DNA of 64,000 bases from DATDAW01 sp036524675 (GTDB lineage: Bacteria; Verrucomicrobiota; Verrucomicrobiia; Chthoniobacterales; DASVRZ01): positions 1 through 64,000 of the forward strand of contig DATDBU010000206.1 in the NCBI GenBank assembly GCA_036524675.1, read 5' to 3'. Position 1 is the stretch's first letter; each line of letters starts with the position of its first letter. The notes under the pieces were generated by a model. That model did not search any database and was not told the DNA's origin. It saw nothing but the letters and a program-made list of their open reading frames with translations. Below are positions 16,581 to 25,852 of this stretch, one piece after another. Position numbers and translations under genes: made by a program.

Positions 16581-17105
16581 ATGAAGCTGCTGAGCTGGTT
16601 GAGGTTTGAATGGGATCTTAGGAATCTGGATTTTGGTCCAGTTGAGCTTGCGCGGCATTACTCGATTCGAAGGGCGATCCGCGAAGAAGAGGGCGTGGTG
16701 CGCAAAACCATCCAGAGCGCTTTTTTACTGGATGCCGATTGGAGTGATGTATTGAAACGTATTTGGCACGGGATTGATGAAGACATTTCAAAAGCCTTCG
16801 ATTCCCGCGACGCGCAATGTCTGGTTCTAACACACGGCAGCCGTATCATCGGTGCGTCGATTGTCTCTCCGATCCCTACCGACATGCTGCATCTTCTATC
16901 CGGCCCGTGCATACTGGTCGAGTATCGCAACCGCGGGTTTGGGACGGCTTTGCTGGCGGCATCGCTGCGGCATCTCGCCGCGGCCGGCATGGATACAGCG
17001 GCTGGAATGACGCGCAAGAGCATGCCGGCTGGCAAGTTTGTGTATCCAAAATTCGGCAGCCGCTTTAGTCCCGCCAGTCCGGAGCTGGAAATGGCGAGTT
17101 TTTGA
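16581..17105 (+). CDS. GNAT-family N-acetyltransferase
   Basis: A 174-residue protein with a GNAT fold. The acetyl-CoA pyrophosphate loop is EYRNRGFGTALLAASLRHLA (R/QxxGxG/A type), preceded by the beta strand GPCILVEY. Substrate is unknown: it could be a small amine, a protein N-terminus or an antibiotic. The C-terminal GKFVYPKFGSRF is typical of the beta6-beta7 region. The ATP-grasp gene follows after 64 bases on the same strand, so they could be co-transcribed, though no functional link is known. Confidence 0.8.
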   Translation: MKLLSWLRFEWDLRNLDFGPVELARHYSIRRAIREEEGVVRKTIQSAFLLDADWSDVLKRIWHGIDEDISKAFDSRDAQCLVLTHGSRIIGASIVSPIPTDMLHLLSGPCILVEYRNRGFGTALLAASLRHLAAAGMDTAAGMTRKSMPAGKFVYPKFGSRFSPASPELEMASF

Positions 17106-17169
17106 CAATCGAAAACAGTCGCCTTTTTTCTTTGCCTCTCCCTGTATGCTCTATAGAAAATAATAACTC

Positions 17170-18645
17170 ATGGGAGATTTCTTCGCCGATTATCAAACGG
17201 AAGGGTTCTACGACGAAATGTTTGAAGAACCGGGAAAAGTCCGGCCGCATTATCAAGCTTTACTCAAACGGCTTCAGGAGTTGGGTCCTGACGATTTCCG
17301 ACGAAAGATGGGTGTCGCTGACAAGTCTTTCCTGACCCAGGGCGTCACTTTCACGGTCTACAATAATGACGAAGGCACGGAGAGGATTTTTCCTTTCGAT
17401 CTCATTCCGCGGATTATTCCCGCGGACGAATGGGCGCATGTCGAGCGGGGCCTTACCCAGCGTCTTACCGCGCTTAACATGTTCCTGCGCGACATTTATC
17501 ACGATCAACGCATCATAAAAGAGGGTATCGTTCCTGCTGAGGTCGTCCACAGCGCCGTTCACTTCCGGCCGGAGTTCATGGGGTTTGATGTCCCGAAAGA
17601 TATTTACATCCACATTTGCGGCACGGACCTCATCCGTAACGACAAAGGGGAGTATTATGTTCTCGAGGACAACGGGCGCTGTCCCTCAGGCGTTTCCTAC
17701 GTGCTCGAGGGGCGTCAGGCGATGAAACGGGTCTTTCCGAAACTTTTTGCGCGTTATCCTGTGAGACCCGTGGATCGGTACTGTCAGGACTTGCTCAATT
17801 TATTGCGTTATATCGCACCGGATGGTAATCCGGACCCGACAATTGCCTTGCTCACGCCGGGCATCTACAACTCTGCGTATTTCGAGCACAGTTTTCTTGC
17901 GCGTTCGATGGGGATCGAAATCGTGGTTGGCCAGGACCTGGTCGTTCAGGGGTCGGAAGTTTTCATGAAAACGACCAACGGTCTAAAACGTGTGGACGTT
18001 ATCTACCGGCGGATTGATGACGATTTTCTCGATCCGACGGTTTTCCGTAAAGATTCCGTGCTCGGTGTCCCGGGCATTGTTGAAGCCTACCGCAAAGGAC
18101 GCGTGAGCCTTGCCAATTCCATCGGCACCGGTGTCGCGGATGACAAGGTCACGTATTATTACGTGCCGGATATGATCCGGTTCTATCTTAGCGAAGAACC
18201 GATCCTGCCAAACGTTCCGACCTGGCTTTCCGCGGATGAGAGTGACCGCGCGTATATCCTGGAGAATATTGAACAACTTGTTGTGAAATCCGCCAATGAA
18301 AGCGGCGGATACGGCATGTTGATTGGTCCGCATTCGACGAAGGAAAAATGCAATCAATTTCGTGAGGCGATCAAGGCGAACCCGCGCAATTATGTCGCCC
18401 AGCCGGTCATCCAGCTCTCGCGGTCTCCCTCGTATTGCGAGGGAGCTGTCGAAGGCCGGCATATCGATTTCCGACCGTACGTGCTTTATGGGGAAAAGGT
18501 CAGTATCGTCCCCGGTGGATTGACGCGTGTGGCTTTGCGCAAGGGGTCGCTGGTCGTCAACAGCTCGCAAGGGGGTGGAAGCAAGGACACATGGGTGCTC
18601 GACGAAGACGCGCCCCTCTCGACGCAAAGCCAAAGTCAGAGCTAA
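17170..18645 (+). CDS. Circularly permuted type 2 ATP-grasp protein (DUF404/DUF407)
   Basis: The 491-residue protein matches the circularly permuted ATP-grasp family: FLTQGVTFTVYNNDEGTERI, FPFDLIPRIIPADEW, GTDLIRNDKGEYYVLEDNGR, SGVSYVLEGRQAMKRVFP, LVVKSANESGGYGMLIGP and HIDFRPYVLYGEKVSIVPGG. Such proteins are thought to form amide or peptide bonds, and usually sit with an alpha-E protein, a transglutaminase-like peptidase and sometimes a proteasome-like peptidase. Only the alpha-E partner is here, 18 bases downstream. The C-terminal TQSQSQS is low complexity. The actual product is unknown. Confidence 0.93.
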   Translation: MGDFFADYQTEGFYDEMFEEPGKVRPHYQALLKRLQELGPDDFRRKMGVADKSFLTQGVTFTVYNNDEGTERIFPFDLIPRIIPADEWAHVERGLTQRLTALNMFLRDIYHDQRIIKEGIVPAEVVHSAVHFRPEFMGFDVPKDIYIHICGTDLIRNDKGEYYVLEDNGRCPSGVSYVLEGRQAMKRVFPKLFARYPVRPVDRYCQDLLNLLRYIAPDGNPDPTIALLTPGIYNSAYFEHSFLARSMGIEIVVGQDLVVQGSEVFMKTTNGLKRVDVIYRRIDDDFLDPTVFRKDSVLGVPGIVEAYRKGRVSLANSIGTGVADDKVTYYYVPDMIRFYLSEEPILPNVPTWLSADESDRAYILENIEQLVVKSANESGGYGMLIGPHSTKEKCNQFREAIKANPRNYVAQPVIQLSRSPSYCEGAVEGRHIDFRPYVLYGEKVSIVPGGLTRVALRKGSLVVNSSQGGGSKDTWVLDEDAPLSTQSQSQS

Positions 18646-18663
18646 ACGGTCAATTACAAGATT

Positions 18664-19662
18664 ATGCTAAGCAGAGTCGCCGACGCCATATATTGGATGA
18701 GCCGTTACATCGAACGGGCTGAGAACAATGCCCGGATGCTCGATGTCAATCTCCAGGTAATGCTGGATTACGAAATGCACAGCGGTGTGACAGCCGAGCG
18801 GCACTGGAACCCGATCATCAGCACGCTGGAGGATCACAAACTTTTCCAAAAACTCTACGATTCTACGAGCGGCGATAACGTCGTGGATTTTGTTACGTTT
18901 GCTCGGAAAAATCCGAACTCGATCTATTCGTGCGTTGCTTATGCCCGTGAGAACGCACGCACGGTGAGGGAACAGATCTCGAGCGAAATGTGGGAACAGA
19001 TCAATAAACTTTATCTTTTCCTGAGATCTGATGACGCCCAGAGGCTTTTCCGCAACAGCTCTTTCGAGTTTTTTAACTACATCGTCGAAGCCTCCCATCT
19101 TTTTCAGGGATTCACCGATGCGACCATGACTCATGGTGAAGGCTGGGATTTTGCGCAGGCGGGCCGTTTCATTGAACGCGCTGACCGGACGTCGCGCTTG
19201 CTGGATATGAAGTATCATGTCCTACTTCCTTCCGGCGAAGAAGTTGGGGGCAATGTCGATACCGTCCAGTGGATGGGTGTCCTCCGTTCGTGCAGCGCTC
19301 TTGAGGCTTATCGGAAAATTTACGTCGATCAGGTAGCGCCTTGGAAAGTGGCGGAGTTCCTGATTACCGATGATTTGTTCCCACGTTCGATTAACTTTTG
19401 TGTGGATCGCGTAGATGAGACGCTGCACAAACTTTCCGGGGCGCCGCGAGGCAGATTCCGGACAGAGGCAGACCGCCTTTCGGGACATTTGCACGCGGAT
19501 CTGGCGTTTACGACGATCAAAGACATTTTTGCGTTCGGACTGCACCAATATCTGGATCGGATCCAGCTTCGTTTGATGGAAATCAGCATTGCGCTGACGC
19601 GCCAGTATTGCGGCTGGCAGACGGAAGAACCGGAAGAATCGGAAACTGCAGTAGCCGCGTAG
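18664..19662 (+). CDS. Alpha-E domain protein (DUF403)
   Basis: This 332-residue all-helical protein starts MLSRVADAIYWMSRYIERAE, the signature of the alpha-E (DUF403) family, and has EGWDFAQAGRFIERADRTSR and GRFRTEADRLSGHLHADLAF later. Family members are obligate neighbours of circularly permuted ATP-grasp proteins and probably act as a partner subunit or substrate carrier in peptide synthesis. The start is 18 bases after the ATP-grasp stop. larB ends convergently 11 bases after its stop. Confidence 0.94.
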   Translation: MLSRVADAIYWMSRYIERAENNARMLDVNLQVMLDYEMHSGVTAERHWNPIISTLEDHKLFQKLYDSTSGDNVVDFVTFARKNPNSIYSCVAYARENARTVREQISSEMWEQINKLYLFLRSDDAQRLFRNSSFEFFNYIVEASHLFQGFTDATMTHGEGWDFAQAGRFIERADRTSRLLDMKYHVLLPSGEEVGGNVDTVQWMGVLRSCSALEAYRKIYVDQVAPWKVAEFLITDDLFPRSINFCVDRVDETLHKLSGAPRGRFRTEADRLSGHLHADLAFTTIKDIFAFGLHQYLDRIQLRLMEISIALTRQYCGWQTEEPEESETAVAA

Positions 19663-19673
19663 GCGGTTGTTCT

Positions 19674-20354
19674 CTACTTCCGGTGCAGCAGCCGTGTGAT
19701 GGTCGCGGCGGCATAGGCAGCGCCGAAACCGTTGTCGATATTGACGACGGTAACGCCGCTGCCGCAGCTGTTGAGCATCCCGAGTAGTGCAGCCAGGCCG
19801 CCAAAATTAGCGCCGTATCCTACGCTCGTGGGAACTGCAATAACGGGTTTTTCGACGAGCCCAGCGACGACTCCCGGCAATGCCCCTTCCATCCCCGCGA
19901 CCACAATGATGACGTCGCAGGCGTTGATGTCGTCGCGCGCAGCCAGCAAGCGATGGATGCCGGCCACGCCCACATCGGTGATGAGCATGGCTTCCACTCC
20001 GAAAGTTTCGAGAGTGACGACTGCCTCCCCAGCAACCGGCGCATCGGAAGTGCCGGCGCACACGACGGCAACTTTACCGTTATCGCTGGAGGCGTTTGCC
20101 TGATTCCACGTGATGCAGCGGGCACGTTCGTGAAACACCGCCTCCGGCAGTACGGCTGTGACGGCATCAAATTGTTGCCGGCTGGCTCGCGTACCCAGGA
20201 CAACGCCAGCCGTGTGGGCGAGGACAACGGAAATGGAGGCCACTTCACTCGCCGTTTTCCCTTCGCAAAAAATAACTTCTGGAAAACCGCAACGGCCGTG
20301 ACGCCCGGTATCGACGCGAGCATTTTCAGCCTGCACGAACGATGCGTGATTCAT
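19674..20354 (-). CDS. larB: LarB, nickel pincer cofactor biosynthesis carboxylase
   Basis: LarB carboxylates and hydrolyses nicotinic acid adenine dinucleotide at the start of nickel-pincer cofactor synthesis. The 226-residue protein has the PurE-like C-terminal fold: KVAVVCAGTSDAPVAGEA, ITDVGVAGIHRLLAARDDI, IIVVAGMEGALPGVVAGLV and AVPTSVGYGANFGGLAALLG. The N-terminal part (FPEVIFCEGKTASEVASI) matches the LarB-specific domain. It is 4 bases downstream of a GNAT gene. larC is at the left end of the window; larE and a lactate racemase gene are not seen. Confidence 0.94.
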   Translation of the reverse strand: MNHASFVQAENARVDTGRHGRCGFPEVIFCEGKTASEVASISVVLAHTAGVVLGTRASRQQFDAVTAVLPEAVFHERARCITWNQANASSDNGKVAVVCAGTSDAPVAGEAVVTLETFGVEAMLITDVGVAGIHRLLAARDDINACDVIIVVAGMEGALPGVVAGLVEKPVIAVPTSVGYGANFGGLAALLGMLNSCGSGVTVVNIDNGFGAAYAAATITRLLHRK

Positions 20355-20358
20355 GGCG

Positions 20359-20835
20359 TTACCTTTTCAGCCAGTAACGCATGGGTACCATCGCACTTTT
20401 TACGAAGCCATAACTTTCAAAAAAGTGCATGGCATCTGGGTTGATCCGGTCCGTCAACAGCGTGATCCGGAGAAAATTTTTCTGCCGCGCGAACTCGATA
20501 GCGTATTTGAGCAATTGAGAACCGTAACCCTGGCCGCGGTGAAGATGATGAATGACAATGTCCTCAAGGAGGATAACGAAACCGCCCTCGGCGGTGCTGA
20601 TCGTGAAGAGCAAATTGATCATGCCAATGATGGCGTTGTCCGTACGCAGGACGAAGATGCGACCGCGATTCGGCTGTTCCATAATGAGGCGCAGACCCCG
20701 CATTTGTGTTTCGGAATCCACGCGAAAATCAGGCTCGTGCGAGAAGAGGTCGATGAGCAATTCCGTAAGTTGCGGAATATCCTCAAGGACAGCAGGTTCA
20801 ATGCGCGTGAGCTGATTAACCATTCCCGTGGCCAT
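20359..20835 (-). CDS. GNAT-family N-acetyltransferase upstream of larB
   Basis: A compact GNAT domain: TRIEPAVLEDIPQLTELLIDL at the N-terminus, GMINLLFTISTAEGG, LLEDIVIHHLHRGQGYGSQL with the RGQGYG acetyl-CoA loop, then ITLLTDRINPDAMHFFESYG. The start is uncertain. The ATG at 20835 gives 159 residues and fits the domain boundary; ATG at 20886 or TTG at 20904 would add an unrelated leader. Its stop is 4 bases from larB, so the two are in one operon. Substrate unknown. Confidence 0.85.
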   Translation of the reverse strand: MATGMVNQLTRIEPAVLEDIPQLTELLIDLFSHEPDFRVDSETQMRGLRLIMEQPNRGRIFVLRTDNAIIGMINLLFTISTAEGGFVILLEDIVIHHLHRGQGYGSQLLKYAIEFARQKNFLRITLLTDRINPDAMHFFESYGFVKSAMVPMRYWLKR

Positions 20836-21021
20836 ATCGCATAATCGCCGTAAATTGGCGAGTTGAAGATCAGCCCTAAGCGGCATTTTGACAACTAGCG
20901 CCAAGGCTTATCTGCGTTGGCAAAGCGCGGATTCGGTGAAACAAGTTGAAATGCAATCCTGCCCGACCGTTCTTGTGAAGAGCCTGATATCCGGATTCAA
21001 GAGCTCAGCCTATCCATCGTC

Positions 21022-23511
21022 ATGAACGACGAGACTCATTCAACGATTCATCGGCCTGTTCCCTCGAGCGCAACCGCACCCCAACAGTCCATAAATCATG
21101 GCGCGCAAATGGAGGGCTCTGAACACGTCCCAGGTGCGCAGCCGCCGGACGAGACGGGGTTAACGACGCATCTTGGACACGTTCATCGAAACGCCGCCGG
21201 AATGGAGGCCATCGTTCAGAGTGCGAAATTCACGTTCCAGCAAATGGGGGCGGGCCGTGGCGTGAAAGCGTGGTTGAAGGTGAATAAGAAAGACGGCTTC
21301 GATTGCCAGAGTTGCGCATGGCCAAGTCCGGATGACCACAGGCATTTGTTCGAATTTTGTGAAAATGGCGTCAAAGCCCTTGCGGACGAAGGCACGACCA
21401 AACGGCTTACGGAAGCGTTTTTCGCCCGGTACAGCATTGAAGATTTGCTGGAGAAGTCGGACCATTGGCTCGGCCAGCAGGGGCGTCTGACTGTTCCAAT
21501 GGCGAAACGCGAGAACGGCACTCACTACGAACCTATTTCGTGGGATGAAGCATTTGCTCTCATGGGGAGAGAGTTGAACGCGCTCGCCAGTCCGGATGAA
21601 GCTGCGTTTTACACTTCGGGACGGACGAGCAACGAGGCGGCTTTTTTATACCAGCTTTTTGCACGTCAGTTTGGCACCAACAATTTACCGGATTGCTCCA
21701 ATATGTGCCACGAGTCCAGCGGCACAGCGTTGAATGAGGTCATCGGCATCGGCAAGGGGTGCGTAACCCTGGCAGATTTCGAAAAATGCGACGCCATTTT
21801 CATCATCGGACAAAATCCCGGTACGAATCATCCGCGCATGATGTCATCCCTCGAGCGGGCGAAACGCCACGGGGCGAAAATTGTAGCGATCAATCCACTG
21901 CCGGAGAGTGGGCTGCTCCACGTGGTGAACCCGAATCCGCAGGAGTATCCGAATATTCTCAAGTTTCCGGGTAAGGTGCTATTCAACCGGGGGACCAAAC
22001 TCGCTGATATCTGGCTGCCGGTGCGGATCAATGGCGACCTTGCGCTTTTCAAGGGTGTTCTGAAAGAAATGCTGGCTGCGGAAGAGGCGAAACCCGGGAC
22101 CGTGTTCGACCACAAGTTTATTCGTGATCACACGGCCGGTTTTGACGAGTTAATTGCCGATATTCGTGCTGCCGATTGGGACGAGATCACGACAAACAGC
22201 GGTCTCACCCGGGAACAGATCCGTGAGGCTGCGGACGTTGCCATTCATGCCAAACGCATTATTGCCTGTTGGGCCATGGGGCTCACGCAGCACCGGAATG
22301 CGGTTGGAACGATCCAGATGATAATGAATATGCTCCTGCTCGGGGGCCACATTGGCAGGGCGGGTGCAGGTCCGTGCCCAGTCCGCGGTCATTCGAACGT
22401 GCAAGGTGACCGCACGATGGGGATTTGTGAGCGGATGAATGACGCATTCCTGGACAAACTGGGTGCGGAATTCGGCTTCGAACCACCTCGGGGGCATGGT
22501 CTGGATACAGTTCGGACGATCAAGCGGATGAACGAGGGGAGGATTCGTTTCTTTCTGGGACTTGGTGGTAATTTTCTTTCCGCGACGCCAGACACGGAAT
22601 TCACTGCGCGGTCCCTTCGAAAATGCAGGCTTACAGCACATGTCTCGATCAAACTGAATCGCTCGCATCTCATCACCGGCGATATCGTTCTCATTTTGCC
22701 GTGTTTGGGTCGGAGCGAGATCGATCGCGGGCAATTTGTGACTGTTGAAGATTCGATGGGGGTTATCAGCTCTTCCCGTGGCATCTTTGAACCGGCGAGC
22801 GATGAATTACGCAGTGAATGTCAGATCATTGCCGGGCTCGCACGTGCGACCTTGGGCGAGCGGACGACCGTGCCATGGCAGGATCTGGCTAACGATTATG
22901 GCCTGATCCGCGACCGAATCGAACGTGTGATCCCCGGTTTTGAGAATTTCAACGAGCGTATCGCGAAAGACACTTTTTACCTTCCGAACGACGCGAGAGA
23001 TCGTAGGAAATTCAACAACGGCCTTGGAAAAGCGAGGTTTACGGTACATCCCATTCCGGATCACGAGCTTGAGGCGGGTCGATTCGTGATGATGACCATC
23101 CGATCACACGATCAGTTCAATACACACATCTATGGTCTAAATGATCGCTATCGGGGCATTTACAACGGGCGTCGGGTCGTTTTTCTGAATTCGGAAGACA
23201 TCGCTGAAGAGGGCTTGCAGGCCGGGCAATTGGTGGATTTGACGAGTTACTTCAATCACGAGCAACGCGTTGCCAAACATTTCCTCGTGACGCCATTCGA
23301 GATTCCGCGTCGCTGTGCGGCGACCTATTTTCCCGAGGCAAATGTTCTCGTTCCGATCGGGAGTGTGGCGCAAAAAAGTAATACGCCCACGTCGAAATTC
23401 GTCATCATTTCCGTTACGCCTTCTCCGGACGCGGATGCCGCTGCGCGAAAGTTGCACATCGAATCTCTGGAAGCTGTTCAACTCGCCAAACCGGGACTCC
23501 AGCCCGGTTAG
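21022..23511 (+). CDS. FdhF/YdeP-family molybdopterin oxidoreductase
   Basis: This 829-residue protein belongs to the molybdopterin oxidoreductase superfamily, YdeP branch. It has GFDCQSCAWPSP (C95, C98) and FCENG (C113), which may bind an iron-sulfur cluster, then the Mo-bisPGD domain with DCSNMCHESSGTALNEVIG (C225 and C229, the region of the molybdenum ligand), FIIGQNPGTNHPRMM, RGHSNVQGDRTMGI and a C-terminal dinucleotide-binding domain (HDQFNTHIYGLNDRYRGI). YdeP has been linked to acid resistance in E. coli, but the substrate is unknown. There is no Tat-type signal, so it is probably cytoplasmic. The ~60 residue N-terminal extension is unusual. The cyclase gene follows after 70 bases. Confidence 0.92.
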   Translation: MNDETHSTIHRPVPSSATAPQQSINHGAQMEGSEHVPGAQPPDETGLTTHLGHVHRNAAGMEAIVQSAKFTFQQMGAGRGVKAWLKVNKKDGFDCQSCAWPSPDDHRHLFEFCENGVKALADEGTTKRLTEAFFARYSIEDLLEKSDHWLGQQGRLTVPMAKRENGTHYEPISWDEAFALMGRELNALASPDEAAFYTSGRTSNEAAFLYQLFARQFGTNNLPDCSNMCHESSGTALNEVIGIGKGCVTLADFEKCDAIFIIGQNPGTNHPRMMSSLERAKRHGAKIVAINPLPESGLLHVVNPNPQEYPNILKFPGKVLFNRGTKLADIWLPVRINGDLALFKGVLKEMLAAEEAKPGTVFDHKFIRDHTAGFDELIADIRAADWDEITTNSGLTREQIREAADVAIHAKRIIACWAMGLTQHRNAVGTIQMIMNMLLLGGHIGRAGAGPCPVRGHSNVQGDRTMGICERMNDAFLDKLGAEFGFEPPRGHGLDTVRTIKRMNEGRIRFFLGLGGNFLSATPDTEFTARSLRKCRLTAHVSIKLNRSHLITGDIVLILPCLGRSEIDRGQFVTVEDSMGVISSSRGIFEPASDELRSECQIIAGLARATLGERTTVPWQDLANDYGLIRDRIERVIPGFENFNERIAKDTFYLPNDARDRRKFNNGLGKARFTVHPIPDHELEAGRFVMMTIRSHDQFNTHIYGLNDRYRGIYNGRRVVFLNSEDIAEEGLQAGQLVDLTSYFNHEQRVAKHFLVTPFEIPRRCAATYFPEANVLVPIGSVAQKSNTPTSKFVIISVTPSPDADAAARKLHIESLEAVQLAKPGLQPG

Positions 23512-23581
23512 AGTCTATACGATGTCCTGAAAAGCCCCGCGCGGGACCGTGGGTTCCCTGGACAATCAGTGGCCTAACTTT

Positions 23582-24205
23582 ATGAAATTCATCGATCTTA
23601 CGCATCCGCTTATCCATGGACAGCCAGCGTTTCCGGCGGATCCGAAATTGAGCATCGTGCCGCATGGCACGGTGGCGACAACGAAATACAATATCAGCCA
23701 GATCGTGCTGGGTTCCCATCAGGGAACGCATCTGGATGCGATGTATCATTTTATCGATAACGGCCGGACAATTGATCAAATGCCACTCGAATGGTTTTAC
23801 GGTCCGGCAAGCGTATTGCGGATTCCCAAAAAGGCCGGGGACGACATTACCATAGAGGATTTTTTGCCTTTCGAACATTTGCTTCTACCAGAAGCAAAAA
23901 TTCTTTTCGAAACGGGTTGGGGCCAGAAATTTGGCTCCCAGGATTTCTTCGAGAATTTTCCTTCGCTCACGCAGGATGCGGCGCGATTTCTAGCAGGAAA
24001 ACGCATCCGCCTACTGGGCATGGATACACCGACGCCGGGGCGGGACTGGTATGAAGTCCACCATATCCTTCTTGGTTCGGAAATTGTTATTGTCGAGTCG
24101 CTTGCACATCTCGACGAAGCGCCGGATACATTTACATTCATCGGTTTCCCCCTGCTTTTTCAAGGCCGCGACGGTTCGCCGATCCGGGCTATAGGGATTG
24201 AATAA
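23582..24205 (+). CDS. Cyclase-family metal hydrolase (kynurenine formamidase-like)
   Basis: The 207-residue protein starts MKFIDLTHPL and carries the zinc/manganese motif HxGTHxD as SHQGTHLDAMYH (H46, H50, D52). Further typical elements are DNGRTIDQMPL, ILFETGWGQKF and LLGMDTPTPG. Members hydrolyse formylkynurenine, isatin or other cyclic amides and lactones; the exact substrate cannot be told. An upstream TTG/GTG extension to 23549 looks spurious. Its TAA overlaps the ATG of the AGE epimerase by one base, so the two are coupled. Confidence 0.9.
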   Translation: MKFIDLTHPLIHGQPAFPADPKLSIVPHGTVATTKYNISQIVLGSHQGTHLDAMYHFIDNGRTIDQMPLEWFYGPASVLRIPKKAGDDITIEDFLPFEHLLLPEAKILFETGWGQKFGSQDFFENFPSLTQDAARFLAGKRIRLLGMDTPTPGRDWYEVHHILLGSEIVIVESLAHLDEAPDTFTFIGFPLLFQGRDGSPIRAIGIE

Positions 24206-25425
24206 TGCTTGAAATGGCGATGCCTGACTTTCGTACACGCGACTTCCTGCTCCGTCATATTCGGCAGACGATGGCGTTCTATCATCCTCGATGCATCGAT
24301 CCGTCCGGTGGTTTTTTTCATTGTTTTAAGGACGATGGAGCTGTTTACGATAGGGCAACGCGACATCTCGTAAGCAGCACGCGTTTTATCTTCAACTACG
24401 CCATGGCGGATCTGCAATTTGGCGATCCCGCCTATCAGGATGCTGTCCGGCACGGAGTGCGTTTCTTGCGAGACGTCCATCGCGATGCGGAAACGGGCGG
24501 TTACACGTGGCTGATGAGCTTCGAGAACGGCAGGAAAGAAGTGCTCGATGCCACCAACCACTGTTATGGTCTGGCTTTCGTCCTCTTGGCTTATGCACAG
24601 GCCCTCCGCGCGGGAATCAGGGAAGCAGCCGGTTATCTCGCCGAAACGTTCGACCTCATGGAGCGCCGATTGTGGTCGCCCGTATACAGTCTTTATGCCG
24701 ACGAGGCCACCGCCGACTGGCAGACGATTTATCCTTATCGCGGCCAAAATGCGAACATGCATACCTGCGAAGCGTTGATTGCCGCATTCGAAGCGACGGG
24801 CGATTCGCGTTATCTCAACCGCGCATTAACGATCGCCGAAAATATTACACAGCGCCAAGCTGGCATGGCCGGTGGATTGATCTGGGAACACTATCACGAG
24901 GACTGGTCCGTGGATTGGGAATACAATTTTCACGATAAAACCAACATTTACCGGCCGTGGGGTTATCAACCCGGTCACCTGACGGAGTGGGCGAAGCTAC
25001 TGCTCATTCTCGAACGCTACTCCGCTTCGTTCGATAGGGATGCCGACTGGCTCCTTCCGCGCGCCTTGCAGCTCTTCAATGCGGCTCTCGCCAAAGCGTG
25101 GGACGCCGAACGCGGTGGCATTTTTTATGGGTTCGCGCCCGATGACAGTATTTGCGACAGTGACAAGTATTATTGGGTTCAAGCCGAATCTTTTGCCGCT
25201 GCTGCGCTGCTGGGACGGCGCACGGGCGACGAAATTTATTGGCAATTTTACGACCGAATTTGGGCTTACAGCTGGGAACATTTTGTGGATCACCGATATG
25301 GCGCGTGGTACCGCATTTTGACTTCTGACAATCGCAAATACAGCGACGAAAAGAGTCCTCCTGGCAAAACCGATTACCACACCATGGGTGCGTGCTACGA
25401 AGTGCTGAATTTTGCCTTGAGTTGA
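24205..25425 (+). CDS. AGE-family sugar epimerase/isomerase
   Basis: A 406-residue (alpha/alpha)6-barrel protein of the N-acylglucosamine 2-epimerase superfamily. Marks are TRFIFNYAMADLQFGDPAY, GYTWLMSFENGRKEVLDATN, GQNANMHTCEALIAAFEATG, FHDKTNIYRPWGYQPGHLTEWAKLL (split here for length: GYQPGHLTEWAKLL) and KYYWVQAESFAAAALL. The pattern resembles mannose isomerase (YihS/ManI) or cellobiose 2-epimerase rather than GlcNAc 2-epimerase, but specificity is open. Translational coupling to the cyclase gene (TAATG) and lacZ nearby suggest sugar metabolism. Confidence 0.93.
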   Translation: MLEMAMPDFRTRDFLLRHIRQTMAFYHPRCIDPSGGFFHCFKDDGAVYDRATRHLVSSTRFIFNYAMADLQFGDPAYQDAVRHGVRFLRDVHRDAETGGYTWLMSFENGRKEVLDATNHCYGLAFVLLAYAQALRAGIREAAGYLAETFDLMERRLWSPVYSLYADEATADWQTIYPYRGQNANMHTCEALIAAFEATGDSRYLNRALTIAENITQRQAGMAGGLIWEHYHEDWSVDWEYNFHDKTNIYRPWGYQPGHLTEWAKLLLILERYSASFDRDADWLLPRALQLFNAALAKAWDAERGGIFYGFAPDDSICDSDKYYWVQAESFAAAALLGRRTGDEIYWQFYDRIWAYSWEHFVDHRYGAWYRILTSDNRKYSDEKSPPGKTDYHTMGACYEVLNFALS

Positions 25426-25452
25426 GGGGGCAAAAGACAGTATTTGGGCGAT

Positions 25453-25689
25453 ATGGCAGACAAAAACAACATCCTGTCCGAAAACGTCCCCGGGAAATGG
25501 TATGTGGACGATACATGCACACCTTGTCGCGTGTGCCTGGACGAGGCTCCCCAGCTGTTGAAATACAACGACGACGAGACCTACGTGTATTTCTTCAAGC
25601 AGCCGGAAGGCGAAGAGGAACTCGAAGCGGCCCAAAATGCGCTGGAGATTTGTCCCCAGCAAGCGATTGGCGACGACGGCGACGAGTAA
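25453..25689 (+). CDS. Single [4Fe-4S] ferredoxin
   Basis: The 78-residue acidic protein has the cluster pattern C22-TP-C25-RV-C28 and a distant C67-P (EICPQQAIGDDG), so it should bind one [4Fe-4S] cluster as in the Fer4_13/Fer4_15 ferredoxins. The ATG at 25453 is used rather than a TTG at 25444. It lies 27 bases after the epimerase stop. Electron partners cannot be deduced; the molybdopterin enzyme 2 kb upstream is one possibility. A hairpin with a T run follows. Confidence 0.92.
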   Translation: MADKNNILSENVPGKWYVDDTCTPCRVCLDEAPQLLKYNDDETYVYFFKQPEGEEELEAAQNALEICPQQAIGDDGDE

Positions 25690-25751
25690 GAAAACGGGCT
25701 TTCATATCAGCAAACGCATCCAAGGAGTTGTGCGTTTGCAAATTGGGAAAC

Positions 25752-25786
25752 TGCACCGAGGGAAAGTCGGTGCACCGGTGATTTTT
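25752..25786 (+). terminator. Probable terminator after ferredoxin gene
   Basis: A perfect 8-bp stem TGCACCGA/TCGGTGCA closes a 7-base loop and is followed within a few bases by ATTTTT. It lies 63 bases after the ferredoxin stop and 67 bases before the lacZ start. Confidence 0.6.
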
Positions 25787-25852
25787 ACACCCGATTAAAG
25801 GGAATCCATTTTTCCATTGCGTCACAACCGTGGCTGGCTCACAAAGCTGCGG

